A program made the position numbers and the translations under genes. Below are positions 26,602 through 35,089 of a DNA stretch of 64,000 nucleotides, piece by piece; position 1 is the stretch's first letter; every line of letters begins with the position of its first letter. The notes below the pieces were generated by a model. It was not told where the DNA came from, made no database searches, and saw only the letters and a program-made list of their open reading frames with translations. Source of the DNA: Rhodobacter sp. (GTDB taxonomy: Bacteria; Pseudomonadota; Alphaproteobacteria; Rhodobacterales; Rhodobacteraceae); NCBI GenBank assembly GCA_020637595.1, contig JACKKE010000004.1, forward strand, positions 124,001 through 188,000, in the 5' to 3' direction.

Positions 26602-27399
26602 TCAGTTCAGGACGTGGTGGTTGTGGACCGGCATGCGCGCACGCACGGTTGCCAGGTAATCGCGATCGAGCGTGGCGGTGGTCAGGCCCACCACATCCGA
26701 CACCTGCGCCACCACATGCCCCCAGGGATCGGCAACCAGGCTGTGACCGAAGCAGGCGCGCGCGCCCTTGGCGTGCTTGAACACCTGGCCCGGCGCAGCG
26801 ACATAGCAGCCGGTTTCGACGGCCCGGGCGCGCAGCAGCACCTCCCAATGGTCGCGCCCGGTGTCCAGCATGAAGGCCGAGGGCACAAAGATCAGATCGG
26901 CGCCCCTGTCGCGCAGCGCGCGGAAGAGCTCGGGGAACCGCAGGTCGTAGCAGATCGTGCAGCCGACGGTCCAACCGTTCAGCGAATATGTCACCACCTC
27001 GTCGCCGCGGCTGATGATGTCGGATTCGCGGATCACATCGCCGTTCGGCAGTTCGATGTCGAACATGTGGATCTTCGAATACCGTGCCAGTTCGGCGCCA
27101 TCGGCGCCGTAGACCACAGTGGTGTTGAAGGTCCGGTTGCCGCGCAATTCGGCCAGCGAACCAGCGTGAATCGCCACACCGTTGGTTCTTGCCAGCTCGG
27201 CCATCCGCCCCGAGATTGCCTCGAACTGCTGACCGGCATCACGATGCTCGACCACGGTGTTGCCCATGAAGGCGTAATATTCCGGCAGGGCGATCAGGTC
27301 TGTGCCCTGCTCGGCAGCCCGGGCGATAAGGTCGCCCACCACAGCCAGCGAGGCCTCCACATTGTCCTGCGGGTTGTTCTGGATCAGCGTGACGCGCAT
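26602..27399 (-). CDS. Carbon-nitrogen hydrolase (nitrilase superfamily amidase)
   Basis: This amidase hydrolyses a C-N bond, releasing a carboxylic acid and ammonia. The catalytic triad is visible: Glu40 (IALPEYYAF), Lys109 (RYSKIHMFD) and Cys150 (CTICYDLRFPELFR). The length of 265 residues fits omega-amidase/Nit-type proteins. It is the first gene of the TRAP operon after the LysR gene and may convert an amide into the acid or ammonia used by its neighbours. Confidence 0.88.
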   Translation of the reverse strand: MRVTLIQNNPQDNVEASLAVVGDLIARAAEQGTDLIALPEYYAFMGNTVVEHRDAGQQFEAISGRMAELARTNGVAIHAGSLAELRGNRTFNTTVVYGADGAELARYSKIHMFDIELPNGDVIRESDIISRGDEVVTYSLNGWTVGCTICYDLRFPELFRALRDRGADLIFVPSAFMLDTGRDHWEVLLRARAVETGCYVAAPGQVFKHAKGARACFGHSLVADPWGHVVAQVSDVVGLTTATLDRDYLATVRARMPVHNHHVLN

Positions 27400-27447
27400 A
27401 CGAGGTCTCCTTCGATTGACAGCAGCCTAGGGGCGCGGAAGGAGAAG

Positions 27448-27462
27448 AACTAACGAATAGTT
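27448..27462. promoter_or_regulatory. Inverted repeat upstream of nitrilase/TRAP operon, candidate LysR site
   Basis: AACTA-N5-TAGTT has perfect 5-bp arms and lies in an AT-rich patch in the 91-base gap between the LysR gene and the nitrilase gene. The 15-bp dyad fits LysR operators. Binding by the adjacent regulator is inference. Confidence 0.4.
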
Positions 27463-27490
27463 TTTGCGGTTTTGGTCCGAAAATTTTTGA

Positions 27491-28420
27491 CTATTGTGCG
27501 TCGCCGGTCGCGCTGTCGATCAACTCGGGCGAATACGTCTCGCGAAACGAGCGCGCCACGGCCAACGCGCTCTCAGCGATCGCCTCCAGAAGGGGTGTGC
27601 CAGTGCTTTCCATATAGGAAATTTTGACCTTAAGCCCCGGAAGGTCTTGCCCGATGTCAAGCACCTGCAGCCGGCCACTGGAAAGCTGGCTCTGCAGCAG
27701 GACCAGTGGCAGCGCGGTGATGCCAAATCCGTCCTCGGCCAGACGGATCATGGTCGACATCGAGGTGCCACAATAAATACTCTGCCGCTTGCGCGTGCCG
27801 ACCAGCAGCTCCAGCAGGTGCCGGTGCGGCGCCGAGCCGGCGGCAAAGGACAGGATCGGGAAGCCGGCAAATTCCTCGACAGACAGGTGCGTCCGATCCC
27901 CGACGAGGTGCGGGCTGGCCACCCAGCGCAGCGGCATCCCGAACAACGCCCGCTCGCGCGCGCCCTCGATGGCGACATCGGCAATCAGAATGGCCAGGTC
28001 CAGAACCCCGCGCCGAAGGTCGTCTGCGAGGCTGGCACTGGTGCCCGACACGAGGTCGAAATCGACATTTGGATACTGGCGGTTCAGCGTCTTGAGTAAC
28101 TGCGGCAGGATCGCCGAGGCGGCGGTGTCGATCAGCCCCAGCTTGACGTGGCCCTGATAGGCCGCACTGTCCTTGATCCGGGCTTCGAAACGACTGGCGG
28201 CCATCAGCACGGATTCGGCATAGGGCAGCGCCTCGCGTCCCTTCAACGACAGCTGCACACCACGCCCGAGCCGGTCGAACAGGGACACACCCAGTTCATT
28301 TTCGAGCGACGATATGCGCGCCGAGAAGGTTGCCAGCGTCGAGTTCTGCTGCTCTGCCGCCCGGCTGAAGCTGCCCAACCTTGCGGCCCAAACGAAGGCC
28401 TCGAGCGATTTCAGGTTCAC
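27491..28420 (-). CDS. LysR-family regulator of the TRAP/aldolase cluster
   Basis: A 309-residue LysR regulator. The helix-turn-helix is in residues about 17-40 (GSFSRAAEQQNSTLATFSAR), and the effector domain starts near residue 90. GTG at 28420 is chosen as start because GAGGAGG lies directly upstream (28426-28432) and because it gives the typical LysR N-terminus VNLKSLEAFVW; an ATG farther upstream would add an atypical 27-residue tail. It is co-directional with and upstream of the nitrilase-RraA-TRAP-aldolase genes, which it likely controls. Confidence 0.9.
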   Translation of the reverse strand: MNLKSLEAFVWAARLGSFSRAAEQQNSTLATFSARISSLENELGVSLFDRLGRGVQLSLKGREALPYAESVLMAASRFEARIKDSAAYQGHVKLGLIDTAASAILPQLLKTLNRQYPNVDFDLVSGTSASLADDLRRGVLDLAILIADVAIEGARERALFGMPLRWVASPHLVGDRTHLSVEEFAGFPILSFAAGSAPHRHLLELLVGTRKRQSIYCGTSMSTMIRLAEDGFGITALPLVLLQSQLSSGRLQVLDIGQDLPGLKVKISYMESTGTPLLEAIAESALAVARSFRETYSPELIDSATGDAQ

Positions 28421-28688
28421 CTCGACCTCCTCTTGCCACTCTGCGCGCCCAGCCGGTGCCGCTTCACGCTCGCTAGTCACCCTCGGATCGCGCGTCAACA
28501 CTTTGGCGCGGCCCCGCCCCGCCGCAGCAGGCCGTTCATCGGCAGCATAGCCCTGGATCGCTGTCCGCGTGCAGACCGATCCAGATCATCGAGACGGCAG
28601 GAAACACCGTGCGGAATCTGCATGGCAATCGGGGGCGAGACGCGCAGCATCTCCCCCTCAAAATCACCATAACTCCTGGAAAGAGCGA

Positions 28689-28772
28689 TGGTGGGCGACC
28701 CTGGAATCGAACCAGGCGTGGGTCTCCCCGGCGGAGTTACAGTCCGCTGCCGCACCTTGCAGCTCGTCGCCC
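28689..28772 (-). tRNA. tRNA-Tyr (anticodon GTA)
   Basis: The minus-strand sequence folds into a class II tRNA: acceptor stem GGGCGAC/GTCGCCC, anticodon arm GCGGA-CTGTAAC-TCCGC with anticodon GTA, a variable arm, T-arm CCTGG-TTCGATT-CCAGG and an encoded 3' CCA. Total length is 84 bases. Confidence 0.96.
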
Positions 28773-28918
28773 GACGCTGCCCGGGGGAATAGCGAAGGGG
28801 GCGCAGGGCGTCAAGGGCACAAAACGCGCCGCGGGCCGCTTCGACGCGATGCCGAAACCGGGGCGCAAGTTCGGGGAATTGCTGGCAAGATAGCTGAACA
28901 CGAATCGACGGAGGACCC

Positions 28919-29656
28919 ATGCGTGACAATGCCCTGAGCGAAGCGCGCAGCACCCTGGCGGCGGCGTTTCGCTGGACCGCCCGACTGAACATGCACGAAT
29001 CGGTGGCGAACCATTTCTCGCTGGCGCTGGATGCGGACGGGCGGCGGTTCCTGATCAACCCGAATGGGCGGCACTTCTCGCGCATCCGCGCCCGCGACCT
29101 GCTGGAGATCGACGCCGACGACCCCGCGACGATGCAGCGCCCCGATGCGCCCGATCCCACCGCCTGGGGCCTGCACGGCGCGATCCACCGTGCCTGCCCG
29201 CACGCGCGCTGCGTGATGCATGTGCATTCGATCCACGCCACCGTGCTGGCCAGCCTGGCCGACTCGCGCCTGCCGCCGATCGACCAGAACTGTGCGATGT
29301 TTTTCAACCGCCATGTGGTCGACGAAGGGTATGGCGGCATGGCCTTCGAGGAGGAGGGCGCGCGCTGCGCCGCGCTGCTGGCCGATCCGAAGATCACCAC
29401 GATGGTGATGGGCAATCACGGCGTGCTGGTGACCGGCCAGAGCGTGGCCGAGACCTTCAACCGGCTCTACTATTTCGAACGCGCCGCCGAGACCTATATC
29501 CGCGCCCTGCAGACCGGCCGGCCGCTGCGCATCCTGCCCGATGCCATCGCCGAAAAGACCGCCTGCGAGTGGGAGGCCTATCCCGCTTTTGCCGAAAACC
29601 ACATGCGCGAGCTGATCACGATCCTGCGCGACGAGGACTCGGATTTCGAGGACTGA
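28919..29656 (+). CDS. Class II aldolase/adducin-family protein, catalytic Glu absent
   Basis: A 245-residue protein of the fuculose-phosphate aldolase/adducin fold. Zinc ligands are visible at His101 and His103 (CVMHVHSIHA) and His167 (MGNHGVLV). The catalytic glutamate that normally precedes W-P-L-H is Ala82 here (TAWGLHG), so aldol cleavage by the standard mechanism is unlikely. GGAGG lies before the ATG at 28919. It may be an epimerase-like or binding homologue; the substrate is unknown. Confidence 0.82.
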   Translation: MRDNALSEARSTLAAAFRWTARLNMHESVANHFSLALDADGRRFLINPNGRHFSRIRARDLLEIDADDPATMQRPDAPDPTAWGLHGAIHRACPHARCVMHVHSIHATVLASLADSRLPPIDQNCAMFFNRHVVDEGYGGMAFEEEGARCAALLADPKITTMVMGNHGVLVTGQSVAETFNRLYYFERAAETYIRALQTGRPLRILPDAIAEKTACEWEAYPAFAENHMRELITILRDEDSDFED

Positions 29657-29713
29657 CCTTGCGCTCACGCCCCTCCGGGCGCATGGTGCGCGCCGCTGAT
29701 CAGGGATGAACCG

Positions 29714-30493
29714 ATGAAGAAACCCGCCTGGGTGGTCGACAAGGAGCGCGCCAAGCGCGCCGCCGCGAACGAGACCGTATGGCTCTTTGGCCTGCACGCC
29801 GTGCGCGACGCGCTGCAGAACCCGGCGCGGACCAAGCTGCGTCTGCTGGTCACCAAGAATGCCGCCGACAAGCTGGCCGACGCCATCGCCGCCAGCGGCA
29901 TGGAGCCCGAGTTGCAGGACGCGCGCAAGTTTGCGGCGCCCATCGACCCTGATTCGGTGCACCAGGGCGCCGCGCTGGAGGTAAAACCCCTGGACTGGGG
30001 CCGGTTCGAGGATGTCTGCGCTGCCGGGCGCGGGGCACCGGTGGTGGTCCTGCTGGACCGCGTCACCGACCCGCACAACGTCGGCGCGATCCTGCGCTCG
30101 GCCGAGGTGTTCGGCGCCCGCGCGGTGATCGCGCCCCGCCACCATTCCGCACCCGAAACCGGCGCGCTTGCGAAAACTGCCTCGGGTGCGCTGGAACGCC
30201 AGCCCTATCTGCGGGTAACCAATCTGGCCGAAGCGATGGAATCCCTGAAACGCATGGGATTTCAATTGCTTGGACTCGATGGTGAGGCTGATCTGACGCT
30301 GGCCGAGGGGATCGCAGCCGCCGGCACCCGGCCCGTCGGGCTGGTCATGGGGGCCGAGGGGCCGGGCCTGCGCGAGAAAACGCGCGAGACCTGTGACGCG
30401 CTGGTGCGCATCCCCTACCCCGGCGGATTCGGCTCGCTGAACGTGTCGAATGCGGCGGCGGTGTCGCTCTATGCGGCGACGCTCACGCGCTGA
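29714..30493 (+). CDS. rlmB: 23S rRNA (guanosine-2'-O)-methyltransferase RlmB
   Basis: This SpoU-family knotted methyltransferase modifies a guanosine of 23S rRNA (G2251 in E. coli) using SAM. The three SpoU motifs are present: 'DPHNVGAILRSAEVFGA', 'VGLVMGAEGPGL' and 'GSLNVSNAAAVSLY'. An N-terminal substrate-binding domain begins 'ETVWLFGLHAVRDALQNPAR'. The length is 259 residues. It lies close to tRNA-Tyr on the opposite strand. Confidence 0.93.
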   Translation: MKKPAWVVDKERAKRAAANETVWLFGLHAVRDALQNPARTKLRLLVTKNAADKLADAIAASGMEPELQDARKFAAPIDPDSVHQGAALEVKPLDWGRFEDVCAAGRGAPVVVLLDRVTDPHNVGAILRSAEVFGARAVIAPRHHSAPETGALAKTASGALERQPYLRVTNLAEAMESLKRMGFQLLGLDGEADLTLAEGIAAAGTRPVGLVMGAEGPGLREKTRETCDALVRIPYPGGFGSLNVSNAAAVSLYAATLTR

Positions 30494-30610
30494 CACATGT
30501 ATCACGAATCTGCGACACCCCTTTTTTTTCAACGAAATGGGTCCATATTGGAGTGTGAAGCGTTGAGCAGGAACTCTCGCGTTTCTTCCACTGTCCCTCG
30601 TTCCCAACTC

Positions 30611-30643
30611 GCGCCCGGCTCCAACCTCCGCCGGGCGCTTTTT
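30611..30643 (+). terminator. Rho-independent terminator downstream of rlmB
   Basis: GCGCCCGGC (30611-30619) pairs perfectly with 30630-30638 across a 10-base loop, followed by TTTTT. It ends either the rlmB transcript or a short independent RNA from the 118-base gap upstream of it. Confidence 0.9.
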
Positions 30644-30708
30644 CATGCGGCGCTTGCCCCGACCTCGCCTTTGCGCGACAGTCCCGCCCAGGACGAGAGG
30701 CCCGCGCG

Positions 30709-31191
30709 ATGACCGACCCTGCCGATACCCCCGATGACGCCACGCTGCGCAAGATCCTGCGGTCGATGAAAACCGTGGCCGTGGTCGGGGTTTCCGCGAA
30801 CCCGGTGCGGCCCAGCTATTTCGTCGCGCGCTATCTGGGCCTCAGGGGAATGCGGGTGATCCCGGTGAACCCCGGGCTGGCCGGTCAGCGCCTGTTCGGC
30901 GAAGAGGTCCGCGCAACAGTCGCCGACTGCCCGCCCGAGGTCGACACGATCGACGTCTTTCGCCGTTCCGACGCGGTGCCGGCCATCGTGGACGAGGCCA
31001 TCGTCCACCTGCCCCGGCTGAAAACCGTCTGGCTGCAGATCGGTGTCGAAAGCGAGGCCGCGCGCGCGGCCTGCGCCGAGCGTGGCCTGAACTTTGTCCA
31101 GAACCGCTGCCCAAAGATCGAGAACCAGCGCCTCTTTGGCGAATTGCGCATGGGCGGGTTCAACACCGGGGTGATCAGCTCAAAGCTCTAG
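30709..31191 (+). CDS. CoA-binding domain protein (YccU-like)
   Basis: A 160-residue Rossmann-fold protein of the CoA_binding_2 family, with 'TVAVVGVSANPVRPSYFVAR' near residue 22, 'IPVNPGLAGQRLFGE' and 'VWLQIGVES'. Such proteins resemble the CoA-binding part of succinyl-CoA synthetase but lack the catalytic partner. Its TAG stop overlaps the stop of the convergent hydrolase gene by 4 bases. No specific role is known. Confidence 0.87.
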   Translation: MTDPADTPDDATLRKILRSMKTVAVVGVSANPVRPSYFVARYLGLRGMRVIPVNPGLAGQRLFGEEVRATVADCPPEVDTIDVFRRSDAVPAIVDEAIVHLPRLKTVWLQIGVESEAARAACAERGLNFVQNRCPKIENQRLFGELRMGGFNTGVISSKL

Positions 31192-31976
31192 TCCAGCAGG
31201 GTCTGCACCAGCAGGCTGTCGGGGTCGGCCAGATCGTCGATCACGGTGAAATGGTGCAGGCCCGGGGCGACATGCCACGGGCAATTCCATTCCTCGGACA
31301 ACAGCCGCGCCTGCCACAGGAAGCTGGGGCGCTCCTGCCCGCCGACCCAGACGGTGCAATCCACCTCGGCGCGTTTCGCCAGCAGGGCCGGGCTCTCGGC
31401 CCGGGCCTCGGCCGCGTCCAGATGCAGCGTCTGGTTCATCCCGGTCTGCATCAGCGGCCGCAGGTCAGACAGCGGCGAGATCGGCACCACCCGCACCAGC
31501 CGGTCGATCCAGTCCGGCGACCGGTCGGCGCAGGCCATGCGCGCCGACAGATGCCCGCCCGCTGAATGCCCGGTGACCACCAGGGGCCCCGCCACCATCT
31601 CGGCGGCCATGCCGATTGCCGCCTCGACCTCATCCGTCATTGCCGCGATTCGTGCCTCGGGCGCCAGGGTATAGCCGGGCATCGCCACTGCCCAGTCGCG
31701 CGCCAGCGCACCCCGCGCCAGGTGCGACCAGCTTGCGGGGTCGAAGGCCATCCAGTAGCCGCCGTGAATGAACACCAAAAGCCCCGCGGGCGTCCGCTCG
31801 GGCAGGAACAGATCGAGGGTCTGGCGCGCGCCCTCGCCATAGCGCAGCCGGCAGCGCGCCCGCTCTCCCAGCGAGGCGCGAAACGCCTCGGCCTCGGCCG
31901 CCCAGCGCGGCGGGAACTGCGCGGCCCCGGCGATGAAGTCGGCGTTGGCGTAGGCGGTGCTGAGATCCTCGGACAT
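31188..31976 (-). CDS. Alpha/beta hydrolase, arylformamidase-like
   Basis: A 262-residue esterase or formamidase. The oxyanion-hole motif is HGGYW (VFIHGGYWMAFD), the nucleophile elbow is GHSAGGH, and a late His lies in 'APGLHHFTVIDDL'. The HGGYW form and the size fit kynurenine formamidase-type enzymes, but no tryptophan-degradation genes are nearby, so the substrate is open. The ATG at 31976 is chosen over an upstream one that lacks a plausible ribosome-binding site. Confidence 0.8.
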   Translation of the reverse strand: MSEDLSTAYANADFIAGAAQFPPRWAAEAEAFRASLGERARCRLRYGEGARQTLDLFLPERTPAGLLVFIHGGYWMAFDPASWSHLARGALARDWAVAMPGYTLAPEARIAAMTDEVEAAIGMAAEMVAGPLVVTGHSAGGHLSARMACADRSPDWIDRLVRVVPISPLSDLRPLMQTGMNQTLHLDAAEARAESPALLAKRAEVDCTVWVGGQERPSFLWQARLLSEEWNCPWHVAPGLHHFTVIDDLADPDSLLVQTLLD

Positions 31977-32091
31977 CGGGCCGGTTCCTTGTCTTGGCGT
32001 ATGCAATATGATCAAACTTGCGCAAAGCTGCGGGGGCGGCAAGCCCTCGCAAACCGTCCGGCCAGCCAGTCGGCCGGCCCACCACGCAAAT

Positions 32092-32109
32092 TACTTGCGT
32101 TGTTAAGTA
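32092..32109. promoter_or_regulatory. Inverted repeat upstream of the semialdehyde dehydrogenase gene
   Basis: TACTT-N8-AAGTA lies in the 189-base divergent gap between the esterase gene and the dehydrogenase gene, about 57 bases before the latter's ATG. It is a possible operator; no regulator gene is adjacent. Confidence 0.3.
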
Positions 32110-32165
32110 TTCTGTGATCAACCTACGCCCGACCCCTTCCCCGGCGACAGACCCACGAGGAACCC

Positions 32166-33644
32166 ATGCTCGACCAACCCACCGATCTTCGCGCCCTTCT
32201 CAAGGATCCGTCGCTGCTGGAAACCCGCGCCTTCGTGGCCGGCGAATGGGTGAGCGCCGACGACGGCAAGACCTTCGCCGTGACGAACCCTGCACGGGGC
32301 GACGTGATCGCCCAGGTGGCCGACCTCAGCCGCGCCGAGGTCGCGCGCGCCATCGCCGCCGCGAATGTTGCGATGAAGGACTGGGCCGCCCGCACCGGCA
32401 AGGAACGCGCCGCAGTGCTGCGCAAATGGTATGACCTGATGGTCGAGAACGCCGACGATCTGGCCACCATCCTGACCGCCGAAATGGGCAAGCCGCTGGC
32501 CGAGGCGCGCGGCGAGATCCTCTATGGCGCGTCCTTCGTCGAGTGGTTCGGCGAGGAGGCCAAGCGCATCTATGGCGAGACGATCCCCGGCCACATGCGC
32601 GACAAGCGCATCACCGTGCTGAAGCAGCCGATCGGCGTCTGCGCCTCGATCACGCCGTGGAACTTTCCGAACGCGATGATCGCCCGCAAAGTGGCGCCGG
32701 CGCTGGCCGTCGGCTGCGGCTTCGTCGCCCGCCCGGCGGCCGAAACCCCGTTGTCGGCGCTGGCGATGGCCGTTCTGGCCGAGCGCGCGGGCGTGCCCAA
32801 GGGGGTGCTGTCGGTCGTCACCTCGTCGCGCTCGTCTGACATCGGCAAGGAATTCTGCGAGAACCCGGTGGTGCGCAAGCTGACCTTCACCGGCTCGACC
32901 GAAGTCGGCCGCATCCTGCTGCGTCAGGCCGCCGAGCAGGTGATGAAATGCTCGATGGAGCTGGGCGGCAACGCGCCCTTTATCGTGTTCGATGACGCCG
33001 ATCTGGATGCGGCGGTCGAAGGTGCGATGATGTCCAAGTTCCGCAACAACGGTCAGACCTGCGTCTGTGCCAACCGCATCTATGTGCAATCCGGGGTCTA
33101 TGACGCCTTTGCCGAAAAGCTGCGCGCGGCGGTGGAAAAGCTGAACGTAGGCGACGGGCTGAAAGAGGGCGTCACCACCGGCCCGCTGATCAACGCCGGC
33201 GCCATCGACAAGGTCGAGGAGCACATCAAGGACGTGCTGGATCACGGCGGCGCCCTGCTGACCGGCGGCAAGCGCCACGCGCTGGGCGGCACCTTCTTTG
33301 AGCCGACCGTGGTCACGGGCGTGACCCAGGGCATGAAGGTCGCACAGGAAGAAACCTTTGGCCCGCTCGCGCCGCTCTTCAAGTTCGAGACCGAGGACGA
33401 AGCGATCGGCTATGCCAATGACACGATCTTTGGTCTGGCGTGCTATTTCTACGCCCAGAACGTCGGCCGCATCACCCGCGTCCAGGAGGCGCTGGAATAT
33501 GGCATCGTCGGCGTGAACACCGGGATCATCAGCACCGAAGTCGCGCCCTTTGGCGGCGTCAAACAGTCGGGCCTGGGCCGCGAGGGTTCGCACCACGGGG
33601 TCGAGGACTTCCTGGAGCTGAAATACATCTGCCTGAGCATCTGA
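32166..33644 (+). CDS. gabD: NAD(P)-dependent succinate-semialdehyde dehydrogenase
   Basis: An aldehyde dehydrogenase of 492 residues that should oxidise succinate semialdehyde (or a similar semialdehyde) to the acid. The catalytic Cys is in 'NNGQTCVCANRIYV', the general-base Glu in 'MKCSMELGGNAPFIVF', and the cofactor motif in 'LTFTGSTEVGR'. The C-terminal 'PFGGVKQSGLGREGSHHGVE' is typical of the GabD subgroup. GAGGAA precedes the ATG. It is a single-gene unit closed by a GC hairpin. Confidence 0.9.
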   Translation: MLDQPTDLRALLKDPSLLETRAFVAGEWVSADDGKTFAVTNPARGDVIAQVADLSRAEVARAIAAANVAMKDWAARTGKERAAVLRKWYDLMVENADDLATILTAEMGKPLAEARGEILYGASFVEWFGEEAKRIYGETIPGHMRDKRITVLKQPIGVCASITPWNFPNAMIARKVAPALAVGCGFVARPAAETPLSALAMAVLAERAGVPKGVLSVVTSSRSSDIGKEFCENPVVRKLTFTGSTEVGRILLRQAAEQVMKCSMELGGNAPFIVFDDADLDAAVEGAMMSKFRNNGQTCVCANRIYVQSGVYDAFAEKLRAAVEKLNVGDGLKEGVTTGPLINAGAIDKVEEHIKDVLDHGGALLTGGKRHALGGTFFEPTVVTGVTQGMKVAQEETFGPLAPLFKFETEDEAIGYANDTIFGLACYFYAQNVGRITRVQEALEYGIVGVNTGIISTEVAPFGGVKQSGLGREGSHHGVEDFLELKYICLSI

Positions 33645-33670
33645 ACCGTCAGACACGATGGCATGGCAAT

Positions 33671-33700
33671 CGCCCCGGGTCGCGGACGTGACCCGGGGCG
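33671..33700 (+). terminator. GC hairpin after gabD
   Basis: CGCCCCGGGTC (33671-33681) pairs perfectly with 33690-33700 over an 8-base loop. The following stretch is CGTTCGTCTTC rather than a clean T run, so efficiency is uncertain. Confidence 0.6.
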
Positions 33701-33787
33701 CGTTCGTCTTCGGGCCCCGGTCGTTGACTCGCCCACTCGCGCAAGGGTAGCGTTTTCCGGTCATTTCGTAGCCGGAGGAGGAAGGGC

Positions 33788-34987
33788 ATGCCCGGTGCTG
33801 TCTCTTCTCGATCCCCGCGGCGGGCGCGGCCCTTCCTGGCCTTCTGCGCCGCGGCTGTATGTCTGCCCCTGTGCCTGCTGCCCGGCGCCGCGCGTGCGCA
33901 GGTTCTGCCGATGGTCCAGATCGCGGCCGGCGCCGCCCATGCCTGCAGCCTCGATTCCCGGGGTGCGGTCTGGTGCTGGGGCAACAACCGCCAGGGGCAA
34001 CTGGGCGACGGCACCCGCCGGAACCGGCGCCGGCCGGTCCGGGTGCAGGGGCTCGACCCCGTGTCGTTCATCGCCGCCGGGGGAAACCATACCTGCGCCA
34101 TCGTCGAGTTGCTCGACTATGCCTATTGCTGGGGCGACAACGAGAGCAGCGAGATCGTGCGCCCGCCCGCCGAGAATGACATCCTCGTCCCGACCCTCAT
34201 CGAGGGGCTCGGCACCGCACGGGCGATTGCCGTCGGGCATTCCCATATCTGCGCGATCACCCTCGGCGGACAGGCGCGCTGCTGGGGCGGCGGCGCCTAC
34301 GGGGTGGACGGCCCCTATCCCCCATACCTGGGGCGAATCCCACGGGTTCGCCTGACCGACTCGATCACCGCCGGAATGCGATACGGCTGCGCCGTCACCG
34401 CCTCGGAGCGGGCGCGCTGCTGGGGCAGCAACTGGCACTTTGTGCTGGGCGACGGGCTTGGCACCGGCGAGATCGACGACATCCGGGCACGGGGATCGAA
34501 CGTCCGGAACCTGCCCTCGCCGGCGCAGATCGCCGCCGGTGCAACGCATACCTGCGCCGTCGATACCCGGGGGCGGGCACGCTGCTGGGGCCAGAACGAC
34601 GAGGGGCAGCTGGGCGACGGCACGACCACAAACCGGCGCACGGCCGTTGCGGTCAGTGAGCTGCGAAATGCGCGGCAGATCACTGTCGGCGGCTTTCACA
34701 GCTGTGCCTTGAGCATCGCGCCCCTGCAGGATGCGGGAACCGTGCGCTGTTGGGGCAGCAATCTCGGCCATGCGCTGGGCGTCTATGACTGGGAGGTGCT
34801 GGAGGACGGCAGGAGCACCGTTCCGATCCCCGTGCAGGATCTCGGCCGGGCCCGGGCCATTGCAGCGGGGTATTGGTTTACCTGTGCGCTGGTGGGCGGC
34901 GGCGTGCGCTGCTGGGGCCAGAACGACGTGGGCCAGCTGGGCGACGGCACGCGGACCAGCGACCACATCTCGACCGTCCGATTTTGA
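33788..34987 (+). CDS. Secreted seven-repeat RCC1-like beta-propeller protein
   Basis: This 399-residue protein has an N-terminal signal peptide (hydrophobic core near residues 17-33, cleavage after ARA) followed by seven RCC1/alpha-tubulin-suppressor-type repeats. Each repeat carries the pattern H(T/S)CA...(R/W)CWG(S/Q)N, often ending GQLGDG; examples are at residues near 51, 98 and 220. Seven such blades would make one closed propeller, and the paired cysteines in each blade suggest disulfides outside the cytoplasm. GGAGGAGG lies before the ATG. It is followed by a related gene at 35090. The ligand is unknown. Confidence 0.85.
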   Translation: MPGAVSSRSPRRARPFLAFCAAAVCLPLCLLPGAARAQVLPMVQIAAGAAHACSLDSRGAVWCWGNNRQGQLGDGTRRNRRRPVRVQGLDPVSFIAAGGNHTCAIVELLDYAYCWGDNESSEIVRPPAENDILVPTLIEGLGTARAIAVGHSHICAITLGGQARCWGGGAYGVDGPYPPYLGRIPRVRLTDSITAGMRYGCAVTASERARCWGSNWHFVLGDGLGTGEIDDIRARGSNVRNLPSPAQIAAGATHTCAVDTRGRARCWGQNDEGQLGDGTTTNRRTAVAVSELRNARQITVGGFHSCALSIAPLQDAGTVRCWGSNLGHALGVYDWEVLEDGRSTVPIPVQDLGRARAIAAGYWFTCALVGGGVRCWGQNDVGQLGDGTRTSDHISTVRF

Positions 34988-35089
34988 CCCCGACACACAC
35001 CCTTCGGTTCAGGCACTGTCAAAAGGATCTTTGTCGCCGGCAGGTTGTGCCTTAGCGTCAGCAATCATGTCTGTGGGAGGGGCGATTCT

